Assembly (NCBI GenBank): GCA_036897095.1
Contig: JAYMSP010000017.1
Span: 1 to 64,000 of the forward strand
Length of the DNA: 64,000 nucleotides
Reading direction: 5' to 3'
Source of the DNA: Plantago elongata
Lineage: Eukaryota; Streptophyta; Magnoliopsida; Lamiales; Plantaginaceae
Part shown: in pieces, positions 1-12,316 of the stretch
How the letters are laid out: every line of letters begins with the position of its first letter
Position numbering within the stretch: the stretch's first letter is position 1
Translations under genes and position numbers: made by a program
Notes under the pieces: generated by a model
Told to the model about the DNA's origin: nothing
The model's input: only the letters and a program-made list of their open reading frames with translations
The model's database searches: none

Positions 1-1599
1 ACCGGTTTTAGGTATACAACCACCCCCCCCCCCCCCTCTCTCCAAGGGGTGTTCAGCGGTCCAAAATTAAAATCGAATTGGACCGAAATCAGAATGGACC
101 GAAACATAAAACATTCATTTATAAGACTCGGAAACCGATCCGGCAAGTAAACAGTCCGGGCCTAAACGGAAACGTTTGTTCCGATTCGTGCTTCAAGTTT
201 TGAACCATATGGACCAGGTTAGCATTTATGTTATATCGAATTTAATTTGCATGGAAATGATTTGTACTTGATTAAACAGTTTTACATCGTCTCATCTTGT
301 CTTTTTTGTTAACCTTAGTTTTAGTCATTTTCATAGATTCTTTTTACTTGTTTTGTCCCCTTTGACTTTTGACAGGTATTTGGCTAAACCACAAAACTAG
401 AGGCAAGAAGGATGTACTTTATGTACATTTGGAAGAATATGAAGTCCTGAAACTTCGTATGGTTGCTAAAGATGAAGCGAGGAAGCCGAAACGCTAAGAT
501 TTAGAGTCAAACGGGGTAAAATCGAGCAAAGAGGATATAATAAGGGCAAAACGATCTTTTGTGGGAACAGGTGGCGCCCGCATGCAGAGAATTGACCAGA
601 ATAGAGAAAAGACAAAAAAAATTGAACTAAAAGGGGTGGTGCCCGCCACCTATGGTCATGGGGCCACCACCTCCAACTTGGCGGACGCATGTAGAGGTTT
701 AGGGCCAACAAATAGGAGCCGATTTTTGCACTAAAAAAGGTGGCGCCCGCCACCTCAATTTCAGTTCGCCATTTCATTTCTTTTGTCCTAGTTCGTCCCT
801 TTTCCACCTTTAGACATAAACATACTTTGTATTTTCATTCATTATTTTCCATTGTCATTTCTTACTACTCTTGAGATCTAGACCTTTAATTCCAAGGCAA
901 TTACCCATCTTGAGGTAATTGAACCCGTTTTCCATTGTATTCAAAGATTGATTCGTTCTTGGAGATTATCTACAAGCTTTTCAGATAGAATCGTAATTAG
1001 TTCTTCAGTTCTTCACCTAGGGTTTGTGACAGACAATGGGTATATTGTATCAACTATCCAAATCTCAGTTATTTGCTTAGATTATGTCAGAATTCTGCTT
1101 ATTTACAACAATTACAATAAAGCGTGTGTATTTGTTATATATGTTAATTGAGTCGAACCCCTTTGGAGCCTTTTTAATCCCCTTTTCACTTTTCAAGTCA
1201 ATCAAGACTTTGTAAAGTTTCAAAAGCATAAGCTCGTACTCAAAAATTAACGTTTGCTTGTAAATTATTCACAAGCGGCCAAACTAAGTTAATCAATATT
1301 TTTTTGAGAAAATTTGAACATACTCAACACATGTACGTTGACATGTCAAAGCCACAACATATATGGGCCCTTTAATTTTTTCCTTAGAGTTGTAATTTGG
1401 GAGATTAGTCAAGAAGTAAAAAAAATTTAGGAGCTAATTAGAAGTGCACTTAATTTGGACAATTGGAGTCCAATCTACAACAAATATTGTTCCAAAAGAA
1501 GGCTAGAAAACAATTGCAACTAGAAGTCTTTTTTGACAGCCCAAGCAAGCCCCTTTGTTTGGTTTGGTGTAAATAAATTAGAGTATTAAGCTTTGCAAA
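1..1599. other. Repeat-like non-genic start of window
   Basis: No gene of recognisable family is seen. Positions 23-36 are a run of 14 C. Positions 45-240 contain repeated 'ggaccga' and 'ccgatccg' words, the style of subterminal repeats in non-autonomous hAT elements, but no matching far end was found. Positions 370-1150 have a lowly coding, LTR-like texture. The stretch 376-498 reads open and ends in a stop, but it resembles no family I know. It could be the last exon of a gene to the left or part of a repeat. Confidence 0.35.
565..756. repeat. Three copies of a GC-rich palindromic word
   Basis: The word GGTGGCGCCCGC, or its near form GGTGGTGCCCGCCACC, occurs near 571, 636 and 740. The last two copies are self-complementary (GGTGGCGCCCGCCACC) and stand out sharply in AT-rich surroundings. 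Spacing is irregular, so this is not a simple tandem array. It may belong to an LTR or another repeat that covers this part of the window. No protein function is implied. Confidence 0.5.
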
Positions 1600-1875
1600 T
1601 CAAATCAAAACCTCTTTTCTTGAATGAATGAATATCAAATTTGTGCAAAACTGAAAACTGCAAAACCACCAGTCAACACAACACAAGACAAGACAGATTG
1701 ATTGATTCTTCTCACCAGAAACACGCTCGTTGACTTCAATCTCATGGCAAGTAGTCTGGTTTGAATCTTTCAATTCATTTCTTGTTTCATTTTCCAAATC
1801 AAGACTTCATTTTTTGCTTCGATTGCAGCAGCAGGGTTTTTGCTAACTTGGAAAACAAAAAAGAACAAGGGCGAA

Positions 1876-4800
1876 ATGAATGCGGTTCAGAGGGGATCCA
1901 GTGAGCTGCCGGATGAGATTCGGGTTTACGAGTCTTGGCAAGGGAGTAATGTAAGTTGTTCACTCTCAACTTTTATATTATTTTGTTTGATTTGATTTGA
2001 TTGATTTTGTATTGGATGAAATTTGATTGATTGTTCTAATCATTCTGACTTTTCAATTCTATTTTGAGCTGCCAGATATGGGGTGGGTTTTTTATTTGGT
2101 CCTTACTGTTTGCTTGTGATTGATGAATTGTTAGCATGTGTGTCAACTGGTGCTGCTAGTGAATCTTAGTTTGTTAACTTAAGCAGAAGAATCATGTAAG
2201 AGTAGGCTATATGTGATGTGAATCTGGTTGGTGTTTGCAAATGATTTTTTTTATTTATCATTTTAAGCAATTATGATCTGATTTACAAACAGAATTCTTA
2301 TGCTTCAGAAACGCTATAATCAGTTTGCAATGATCAATTGCAAATAGGCACTTGATCACCCACAACCCTCTTAAAGACTCAAACTATAGACGAACAAAAG
2401 TAAGTGTAAGATTTACAACCAGTGTGGTTCTGTGTAAAATGAGAACAGGATGATCTGGTGAGGGTGTACTATAGGTGCCATATTAGGCAATGTATAACAT
2501 AAATGTATTCCTTCCGTTCTTAATCCAATCAATTAAGATTATCGCCATGAAAAGAGCTAGTACATGTTAGGTGGTGTTGTGGTTATTCCTAATATTTATG
2601 GTGTGTGTATGTGTGTGTGCAAATTAGGGGAATGCGCCAAATTCATGGGTGGTTACTAGTGTCTAACATTATACTGTCTAACATATGTTATTTGTATTTA
2701 GGCCACATGTTTTTATCGGTATGCCTGCGTTTGTTGAAAACCAGAGTTCAACATCTTATGCTAGTTTAACTATGCAATTCTTATGATGTTACTGTTAATC
2801 TATTAAGTGGCATGGGCTCCTGTTCTATCAGGATAGGTGATAAGTATTTTCTTATTTTCCCGAGCATGCAGTAGGCTGCTAGGCATAAATTAAAGCTTGC
2901 TCAATTTGGATTCAAATTCCTAAGAAAGGAACTCATATGTGCGATGTGTTTGTGCAATACCTTGTCTTTATGCTCTTAGTAACATGGTTTTGTTTCTTCG
3001 TGTTGAGCTTTTGACTGTCACATTGTTTTTATTGCAGATATTTCTATTTAGTGGGAGGTTTATTTTTGGTCCAGATGCAAGGTCTGTGGCCCTTTCGATA
3101 TTGTTGATCGTGGCTCCCATCACTGTGTTTTGTGTCTTTGTTGCTCGAAAGTTAATGGATGATTATCCCAATCACTGGGGCATAACAATTATGGTTATTC
3201 CTGCTATTGGTGCATTTTATGTAAGTTCTTTCCTCGCCGTGTCTTTCACAGTGAGCTAGGTGCTTTGGGTTTGAGGCCACTTGTTATCACTGAATATCAG
3301 AGACTGAATTATTCTCTTTGCAAAAATTTGCAGGATATATTTCTTCTCTTGCTTACTTCTGGAAGAGATCCAGGTATAATTCCTCGAAATGCACACCCTC
3401 CTGAACCGGAAGGATATGAAGGTGCTTCTGAGGGAACACCCCAGTTGCGCTTACCCCGCATTAAGGAAGTTGTAGTTAATGGCATTTCCGTGAAGATCAA
3501 ATATTGCGACACCTGCATGCTTTACAGACCACCACGGTGCTCTCACTGCTCCATATGCAATAATTGTGTTGAACGGTTTGACCATCATTGCCCTTGGGTT
3601 GGACAATGTATAGGACGGGTGAGATATCTAATCATAAATGGACTCTTTTTTTTTTTTTTTTTTTGAAGTATTCAATATTGCATTCATATTACATCAAATT
3701 AACTAATATGTCATCACTCACTTTTAGAAGTTGACCTCTCATGTGTGTTCCTGGGTGTTGGCTAGTTTGATTCATGAGTTAGTCATTGGTTTAAAACCAA
3801 TGCCTGTATCATGAGTTTCTTTACTGATGTATAAAACCAATGCCTGATAAATCTGAGGTTTCTTAGATTTTGCAAGAGTTATTCTGAGTATGAAAGTTGA
3901 GGTTGCCATTAAACAAAATGCACATCAACAGTTTTTATATAATTGCAAAGATACAATGTGTAATTCTACAACTAGTTATCTGATCCTCAGCAGTGTCATG
4001 TATGAAGCTGATTTGAGTGATGCCTTTTGTTTTTGGAAAGCCAGTGTGGCCTCTTTTCATGGCTTTATATATAGCAGCAGTATCCGTGTGCATTTTCTGT
4101 TTTTGAGTGTTAAGCTGATAGATTGTGGTTTTATGGTTGCATTCTAGTTCTGAAACTTTCTACAATCTCAAGTACAGTCTAATAGCTCGGTATGCTAATG
4201 TTTGGATTACTTTTTGCAGAGAAACTACCGGTTCTTCTTCATGTTTGTCTTCACGACAACGCTGCTTTGTATATATCTTTTTGCCTTTTGCTGGGTTTAC
4301 ATCAAAAGGATTATGGTCTCGGAGGAGATATCAATATGGAGAGCAATGATCAAGACTCCTGCTTCAATGGTTTTAATAATATACACCTTTATATCGGTGT
4401 GGTTTGTTGGTGGTCTTACAGCATTCCATCTATATCTTATTAGTACAAATCAGGTAAGTGAAAAAGGGCAGTAGTGATTTATTTCCCTTTCTAAAAGACT
4501 CTGTTTTCTGAATATCATTTTAATGTTGTTTTGCAGACCACTTACGAAAATTTCAGATACAGATATGACCGTCGTGCCAACCCCTACAACAGAGGAACAA
4601 TAGATAACTTCAAAGAAATATTTTGTGTTCCCATACCTCCATCCAAGAACGATTTTCGGGCTAAAATACCCATAGAGCCAATTGTACCAACTCGTCGTTA
4701 TCTTCCTGAAACTATGGATCACATGATGTCAAGAAAAGAAGCTAATGGAGATGATCGACACGATGGCCAGTTGAGCCAATTGAGGGATAACAATAGGTTC

Positions 4801-5013
4801 AACACAAAAGATGGTGGATTAGGCTCATTATCTCCTGAGGTAAGGAGCACTGTGGATGAGAGTGATCGAGTGGGAACACATTCAAGCTGGGGAAGGAAAA
4901 GTGGGAGCTGGGAAATGTCTCCTGAAGTTGTTTCTTTATCAGCAAGGATGGCAGAAGCAAACCGAAATGGTGGGACCAGCAGCATCATCCGATCAGCGGA
5001 ACCCAGACGATAA
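1876..5013 (+). CDS. DHHC-type protein S-acyltransferase (PAT)
   Basis: Five exons: 1876-1950, 3038-3220, 3334-3618, 4220-4453, 4537-5013; 417 residues. The enzyme palmitoylates cysteines of membrane proteins at Golgi, endosome or plasma membrane. Seen: two N-terminal membrane segments (about residues 26-47 and 62-85), then the Cys-rich domain with [18 protein letters not shown] and the catalytic DHHC at residues 169-172 followed by PWVGQCIG, then RNYRFFFMF and two further membrane segments. A TTYE motif (260-263), usual just after the fourth membrane segment, is present. The tail is polar and Ser-rich. Length and exon phase fit the plant PAT05-PAT09 group. The start is the first ATG in frame after a 5' leader and is followed at once by a good donor (gtaagt). 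The gene looks intact. It sits next to a DRB gene in the same orientation, as in Arabidopsis (PAT06-DRB5, PAT05-DRB3, recalled from memory). Confidence 0.93.
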
Positions 5014-5917
5014 CTTTGCTATTTTTAACGCTGTTGATCGTGATCGGCGGTTAAAGGAGTGGATTCGTTGTGGGATGAGAATATTACTATGGCCCATAGG
5101 AAGGAACGTCTGGTGCTGTGTGTGTGGGCTGATTCATCTCAATTCTCAAGTAACCGATCACCTTGTATTATATTTGTGAATATTATCGACATCCGAATAG
5201 CTTGCTTTTATCCTATGCAAACCTGTAATTATGTTGAGCATTGAACTTACTGTTAGTTCAGTTCAATTCCTAAAAAGGAGATTCTTTGCTCGTACAAAGG
5301 TTGCTTCTGGCTTGAGAATATTTTTTGTGATAGGTAAACTTGTTTGTTGCTGTTGTATCATCGTTATATGCAGCGTACTATTTGCCAAACCAACAGTCAA
5401 GACTCAAGATATTGCAAATGTTTGAGCTGAGTTGTTATTGTGGATGTACAGATGCACTTGTGACCTTTGACCAGATTGGAAAATGAAATTTGAAGCTAGA
5501 AAAACATGTCGTTTGAGTATAGTACCATGGTTATATGCTTGTGGTCTCAACCTTACCTTCCACAAGTTAATGCAATTAAAACCACCTTTTACCAAATGGG
5601 AAGGCGTGCTGTGCTGCATTGCATTGGAACCTATTATGAATAAATGACTCTGTCTTGTCTTGCTGCCATTAATTAGTGTTTGGGTAAAAGAAAAGAACAC
5701 ATTTTTATTTTTACCACTTGTCTAGTCAAGATTCAAGAACAAATCTCATATCATCATATAATAACTCTCCTCTTCCTTCTCTTTCTGTTGCAGTTTGTAG
5801 CTAGCCATCCCATTCACATACCACCACTAGTAGTAGTATATATCAACAAAATCAGACATACAAATTTTGCTTGCTTTTATTTCATTTCTACTGTTTTTAT
5901 ATGCTGTTGGTGATAGC
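5014..5917. other. 3' UTR of PAT gene and promoter/leader of DRB gene
   Basis: No coding feature is supported. Polyadenylation for the PAT gene probably lies between 5200 and 5660 (an AATAAA-like 'gaataaa' occurs at 5638-5644). The segment 5750-5917 is pyrimidine-rich, like a 5' leader, and runs into the DRB start codon. Confidence 0.5.
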
Positions 5918-7640
5918 ATGTTCAAGAATCAACTGCAAGAGCTTGCTCAAAGAAGCTGTTTCAATCTCCCTTCCTATGCCAGTATCAGAGAAGGTCCTGA
6001 TCATGCTCCAAGATTCAAAGCCTCTGTTAATTTCAACGGTGAGCTTTTCGAGTCTCCGAGCTATTCCACCACCCTTCGCCAGGCGGAGCACGCGGCGGCG
6101 GAGGTGGCTCTCAACTCTCTCTCCGCCAGGGGACCTTCTAGGTCCTTGACTGCTAGAGTTCTTGTAAGTCTCTGTCTGTCCATTACTCTGTTTTAAGCTT
6201 TCAATTGCTCTGTTTTTAGCTTTTAGTATCAAATAATACTCTGTTTTCAGCTCTATCAATGACTCTGTTTGTTGATATAGGATGAAACAGGAGTGTACAA
6301 GAATCTACTTCAAGAAACAGCACACAGAGCTGGACTGAAGCTACCGGTCTATGTTACAATCAGATCAGGTCCAGGCCATGTACCGGTTTTCACTAGTACA
6401 GTGGAGTTAGCTGGCATGAGTTTCACAGGTGAATCGGCGAAAACCAAGAAGCAAGCTGAGAAGAATGCTGCCATTGCTGCTTGGTCTGCTTTGAAAACAA
6501 GTAATTACGAATACTATTACTGCTGCATTTCCCTTTTCTTGTTAATTTCTTGGTCTGCTTTGAACTAGTAGTATTTTGAATTACTGCTTAAAAATTGTGT
6601 CTTTGGTTGTTTTCTTTATTGGATGGATAGTGCCGAATTTATCATCAAGAGAAGGAGAGGATTCATGTCAAGAGCATGTAGTTGTGGGTAGAGTATTGTC
6701 AAATCTTGGACAGAAGAAGAATGAGACCAGGGTGATTAGGAGAAGGGATCACTTTCAGCCAAGAAGAAGAATGCTGCAGAAACAACCACCATTGGATCTT
6801 GCCTTTTTGGCCTCTTGTACTAATAATTTGGAAATCTTGAAGCAAAAACAGAACACCAGTAGCTATCTGTCCTTGCTCCCTCCTCCACCACCAAGAAAAG
6901 TGTCCAAAATCTTGCCTCCTGATTTGTCCAGAGATTTCCCACCCCTTGCCAACCAGTCACCAACAAAACCAATTGAAATCAAAGGGACTGGTAATAGTAC
7001 TAGTTCACTTGTCCAAGTCCTTGAAACAGAACCATCTCAAGAAATCAACAATCCTAGTAGCATTTCAAGCTCACTTCTTTATGGAGCATGTGCAGCTTAC
7101 GCAGAAGAAATCTCAAGAACCCAGGTGAAAAGTTGCAGTCTTGATCCCAAAACCCAACCACCTCAAGAAATCAACAAGCCTACTTGTGATTCGAGTTCAC
7201 TTCTGTATGGAGCAAAGGCGGCAGAAGAAACCTCAAGAACCCAGTTGAAAAGTTGCAATCTTCATCCCAAAAACCAACCATTCAACCGGTCACAAGTTCA
7301 AGTACTTGAAAAACAACCACCTCAAGAAATCAACAAGCCTAGTAATGATTCAAGTTCACTTATTTATGGAGCAAATGCAGAAATCTCAAGAACCCTCAAT
7401 CTTGATCCCAAAAAGGAACCATTCAAGGGCTTTTTCCCATCACCATGCAGCAGCTTCCAAATTGGAAGGAGGTCCACAATAAGTGAAATGTACAACTACC
7501 CACAGAGGATGATGATGATGGCACCAGCAGTTCAAATCAGGTCAGTTGTTCCAGTGTGTGCGGCTCCACCAGTAAGGGCAGCAACACCGTCTACCAAAGA
7601 TCCAGTACTGGCTTCTAGTTTTAGCAAGCTCAAGTTGTGA
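5918..7640 (+). CDS. Double-stranded RNA-binding protein, DRB2/DRB3/DRB5 type
   Basis: Three exons: 5918-6163, 6281-6500, 6631-7640; 491 residues. Two dsRNA-binding motifs lie at the N terminus, about residues 1-70 (MFKNQLQELAQR, then QAEHAAAEVALNSL) and 86-155 (VYKNLLQETAHRAGLKLP, then KKQAEKNAAIAAWSALK). Such proteins bind structured RNA and act with DICER-LIKE enzymes or in antiviral and miRNA pathways. The C-terminal signature VQIRSVVPVCAAPP (about 460-473) is shared by DRB2/3/5 and absent from HYL1/DRB1. The protein is longer than the roughly 360-430 residues usual for the group. The extra length is a low-complexity middle that holds three copies of a 35-43 residue repeat. The intron between exons 2 and 3 is inferred: the frame reads into a stop without it, and splicing restores WSALKTMPNL. 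Confidence 0.92.
7027..7425 (+). repeat. Three coding repeats inside the DRB linker
   Basis: Three imperfect units share the order QEIN(N/K)P, SSSL(L/I)YGA, (E)(I/T)SRT and DPK. Their 'ctcaagaaatcaac' starts lie near 7036, 7162 and 7321, so spacing is about 126 and 159 bp. Unit 2 to unit 3 contains an extra insert (FNRSQVQVLEK), which partly repeats the LVQVLE seen before unit 1. The frame is open throughout, so the repeat is translated. Confidence 0.8.
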
Positions 7641-8048
7641 TGAAAAGCAACAAACATTCCAAAGAAAAGAAAAAAAAAGACAAGTCCAAGATTAATGTAG
7701 TAGTAGCAGTAGCAGTATTATGTCCTAACTTATGTTTTATGTTCCTTTAACCTAGTTTACGTGGGACATGGTGTTGAATGCTACTATTACATTTACAACA
7801 AACATGGGATCATTGTGTTTTGTGTTTGTATAATGGAATAGTGAATTAGTAGTGGGTAGCTAGCAAGTTTTTGAAAGTGTGGTTAGTTTTTGTGTAAAAT
7901 AGAGGGAGGGAGGGAGATGGGGTGTATTTAATGGCATTCTGCAAGGGCATTAAATTGGTAGTGGGGTGGTTGCAGAATAGGCAGATGAGAAGAGTAAGAA
8001 TGGGGTACCTAACCGGACCTAGGGGTAAGCAATAGTTGCAGTAATAAA

Positions 8049-8068
8049 CGCAACGCAACGCAACGCAA
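8049..8068. repeat. (CGCAA)n microsatellite
   Basis: Four clean copies of CGCAA lie in an intergenic region, with one more degenerate copy to the right. Confidence 0.85.
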
Positions 8069-8457
8069 CCAACCCTAACATTTAATTTGCACGTCAGAAG
8101 AATTTATGATCCCTGTCTTGGACAATTAATAGGATATGTTACCCTCTCCCTATTTCTTCAATTTGTGCTGAGAAAGATAGGCCTCTTTTAATGTTTTTCT
8201 TGACTTCTTGTGTCATGTTTTCATAGCATATTTTGTCCTTTACCATAGACCTACCTTGCATGTGAACGAACGCCCATAACAATAACAATACTAGTAGTAT
8301 AACATCATCCATTCTTCGGCTTAGACCAGCTTTAAACAAACTTTGCTTATGTTTAATAGTAGTACTGTTGCTATCAACTGACATCTAATTTATCAGTTAG
8401 ATTTGTCAAATATTTCAAGGTTTAGAGGAACAACAATGGTATGGGTTCCTAGTGTTG

Positions 8458-8753
8458 TTTTTTGAGTCGAGTATTTTGATACTCAAACTCGAACTCAACC
8501 GGACTTATGCTCGGCTCGTTAACAAAACGAGCTCGAGCTCGAGCTCGAGTAACATTTAACGAGCTCGAACTCGAAAATATACGAGCTTTATCTATAAAAA
8601 TATTCAAAATATATATAAAAAAATTATAATTTATTAAAATAATTACTCATAAGAAGTTTTACCGAGTCGATCCGAACTCGACTCGATAATGAAACGAGTA
8701 TAAAATCGAACTCGACTCGTAGCTGAGTCCTCAGCAAGGTTCGACTCGAAAAA
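8458..8753. mobile_element. Small non-autonomous DNA element rich in CGAGCTCGAG words
   Basis: The ends TTTTTTGAGTCGA and TCGACTCGAAAAA are inverted copies with about one difference. Inside, the words GAGCTCGAGCTCGAG, AACGAGCTCGAACTCG and CGAACTCGACTCG recur in both orientations, as in subterminal repeats of hAT-like MITEs. It is about 296 bp with no coding content. No convincing target duplication was found, so the family is a guess. Confidence 0.55.
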
Positions 8754-11547
8754 TAACAATATAGATCCTTTGTTTTTGCTTTTCCACCAATGAAAATTCT
8801 ACCAATATGTTCCATTTGCTCACAGTTTGTTGAAGTACAGTAAATGTGCAAGCCTATTTCACTATCTTTACCTCACATCACTATTCGTTAATTTTTGGAC
8901 AATATTCGTAGATGAAGTCGACTCTTATTTTGAAATCTAGACCCTCGATGAGTCGGTGTGAATCCCATAGTAGCATACTAGGTAATGTCTACTCCTGTAC
9001 GCCGGTATGGGGCGTTGACTGGAGAGAAATGTAGTGGTATAGCTCTATCTAGCTTTACAAATTTCAAGAATCATCAGAAGTCCAAATGTGTTCTATATCT
9101 TTTGAAATATGTACTATTGTATTTTATGTTTTTAAAATTACATATATATACCTTATATTTGTTCCTTCTGCTTATTTTATTGAGGTAGGGTTCTTCACGG
9201 TAAATATATTGTGTTCTTCACCTGTAGAGGCATTAATGCTTCACCAAATTATGTTAAAATTGTAATTATGTTTCAATATGGAATTGTAATATAATTATAT
9301 ATTTTGTTATTAATAAAATTATATATATACGGGTATTATAGTCAAGTTATTTTTATGAGAATTTTTAATTATTAAAAAGATAATTTATAATTCTTCGTAC
9401 AAAATATTATTGAAAAAATGACTTCGAACTAAAGCGGATGGACTAAATTGAATTAAATGACACGTATCGAATATTTAGCGGAAATCTGTGTTCAGGTCGG
9501 ATTCGAGCCAACCTGAAAATTGAGAAGCCAAAAAATGGACCATAATTGGTGTGCACAACCGTGGGATTTATTGATGGGCTTCACTTGGCGTTAGCTAGAT
9601 GCCTAGATGGAGAATTTGGGCCTTATCCTAGCCCAATTATCCATATATTAGATTTTGTGGGTTACTTTTAAAATACTAAAATACCCTTGCTACTTCAACT
9701 TATGAAGTAGGTACTTTACCTATCCAGGATATTTTTGTACCTTAATAGGGATGTGGTTCCCATACAAAACCACCATCATGATGTTTATTTTGATGTTTAG
9801 TTAATATAATCGTATGTTTAATTAAAGAAAACCCTTATGAAGTAGAATTCCAACCTTCATAAAATTGCGTCGAAAATTAAATGGGGCGGAAAAAGGGGCA
9901 ACATAATTAATCAGTCTCATCTATTTAATAGACGATTCTATGGAAGTCGGCCCTAGAGCCCATAAAACCTTTAAGTTAATGGTGGATGTTGGACTACTAT
10001 AATTTGTATTTTTGTTGAATGTTATAAGAAAGTGATCCTATCTCATTTGTGAAGGAGCTTGTTATAATGACAAATTGCTTGTAAATTTCCTATTCATTAT
10101 CAAATATGGATAACCCTCCAACTTTAAAAGTCTTGTTTAGACTTGCAATATCTCATAAGTTGACGATTTACTTGTTCTTATAATGGGTGGAATGGAAATC
10201 GTCAACTCTAGTTTATAATAGCAAGGTGTGCGATCAAACACACCACTTGGCAATGGGCGGAGGTGGAAATGGAATAAGTGAAAATGTTGTCCATTTTTAG
10301 CTTGTTGTCTTGCAATAATATGGCCTAAGATTTTGGGGAGGAGGTCAATCAACAAGTATGTAAAGCACATATGATTAATTGAACAAATGGTGATAATGTG
10401 TGATTTTTGAAGTTGTGATCTGAGATCTTCATTTCAAAAAATGCCATATGCTACGTTGGTACGATAAACAAAACTACGTGCGTTTAAATGAAAACTAACA
10501 AGTGTCACTAACAAATGAAAAGATGAAGCATAACATCATGAATGTGATTGTATCACAATCAGAAAGTAGGTATGCAAGTCACATTATCACACAATATATG
10601 ATAGTGAGTTAGGTTATTACCTTTTCTGATTTCGTCATACAATTTTACTTCTACATTGAACATGCTTGCAGTCTTGCAGATGTATGTTTGATAGAAGACG
10701 TCACTCCACTAAACTACATTTGGTTTATGATAGATTATATTATGTTATGAATGTTCAATGATAAAATTTGGGTTGTCCAACGGACGAATTGAATCATATC
10801 CGATCCATTAATTCAGAGTGAATTAGATAATGTATAATCTACCGGATAATGAATAAATTCACAGATATCTGAAATCTATAAGATTCGATTAAAAATAAAA
10901 AAAATATTTTTGAACGATAAAATGACAAATAAAAGTATAAAACGATAGAAATCATCATTGAACACTCAAAACATAGATTCAAATATTTAAAGTACAAATT
11001 AAAAGTTTAAAAAACAAGCTCGCAATTCAAATATCCATAACTAATGCAAATTGACGAAAAGTAAAAAACCTCCCAAGTTTCTAGCAATTTCACATTATAC
11101 ACACACATATTAAAAAAGTATACCGGATAACAGATATTTAACAGACTTATTCGTTTATACAATATATAATAAGAATTGTATCCATTATTCAATCTGATAA
11201 TCAACGGTTCGGATCACTGTAGTGCATAAAAGTGGATAAACGGACCAAGTGCACAGATCCGGTTCACATGAGCAGCCAATTAAACTACAATATGATGAAT
11301 TGATGATTGTATCTAATTAGTGAGCATGTGGTGGTAAACATGTTGGTCTATAGTGTTTAGAGTATGATGAATAATTAGAATGTGGATAAATTATAATACC
11401 ATTATCAATTTGGTTGTTAAATTCGAAAGCATGCATGTAGCTGGCAGCCAATATTTAAAGTAGTTGGCAATGCGTCATCTCGGGTGTGGCTTTTTGATCT
11501 AAAGACAAATAAGATGATTCAGTTTAAGTGCTCCACAACAATTCATA

Positions 11548-11841
11548 CTCCCTTCTCTTCATCAATCCAACGTGTAAACACATCAACTCAGCGTCAACCT
11601 CCTTATCCCTCTTCAAGGTAAATTTTTTTCCTCGTGAATTCGGACATATATTTTTAGATAAAAATGAATAAAGTAAGAGAGAATATGTTAAAGTAAGAAA
11701 AAAGTTAATAAAGTAGGAGATATATTAATACAGTAGAAAAATAAATAAAGTAGGAGGGAGATTTTCAATTTAAAAAATTTATAGATGAAGTTGAGACGGA
11801 TCAAAATATAATACGTGAAGATGAAACTAGAATGGAGGATG
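11548..11841. mobile_element. Decayed Stowaway-like MITE
   Basis: The left end follows TA and reads CTCCCTTCTCTTCATC. The interior carries repeated 'ataaagtaagaga', 'gttaataaagtaggag' and 'ataaagtaggaggg' words, also seen in the better element at 59996-60250. The right end is poorly kept, so the border is approximate. Confidence 0.45.
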
Positions 11842-12316
11842 AACCAAATTAAATTGCACCAAATCAATTGCAGTTAGATGTAACGTCTTTATTTTAAAAT
11901 TATGATAGTACAAAATTAAGCTCCTTTGTGGAGCATTTAGTTTCAAATGCGTGTTGAATTATCAGAATTCAAATAGAATAATTTTAATTATTATTAATTT
12001 ATATGCAAATAAATGGTTGAGACTTGGTGGAGAAAATGAGAAACCAAAAATAGACATAGAATATCCAGTAGAAAAAACCGAAAAAAGGACAAGTAACCAG
12101 AAAAAGAAGGAAAAAGGAGAACGCAGCTAAGCGAATATTCTATTGCAGAGAAAGAAGAGATCCAGTTGTTGTTGTTGTTCCTGTACAGATTACAATACAA
12201 CCATGAATAGCTTCTTCTTCTTCTTCCTTTAAATACCTTCTTCTCTCAAAAACTCTTTCATAATCAAACAAACAGAATACAATCTTCTCCTTCTCTGCAA
12301 CTGCAACAGAATACAA

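Larger units (their letters stand above)
7641..12316. other. Intergenic region between DRB and GDPD genes
   Basis: About 4.7 kb of AT-rich DNA. It holds the DRB 3' UTR (to about 7850), the CGCAA microsatellite, the GAGTCGA element and a Stowaway-like element. Around 10770-11250 'ccggataa' and 'atccgatcc' words recur in both orientations, perhaps a decayed hAT remnant. No open frame in it resembles a known protein. Confidence 0.6.

Noticed and set aside
466-807. Minus-strand 113-codon frame
   Set aside because: It runs across the GGTGGCGCC palindromes and ends in low-complexity sequence. No family resemblance.
4719-4988. Minus-strand frame opposite PAT exon 5
   Set aside because: Shadow of a well-supported coding exon.
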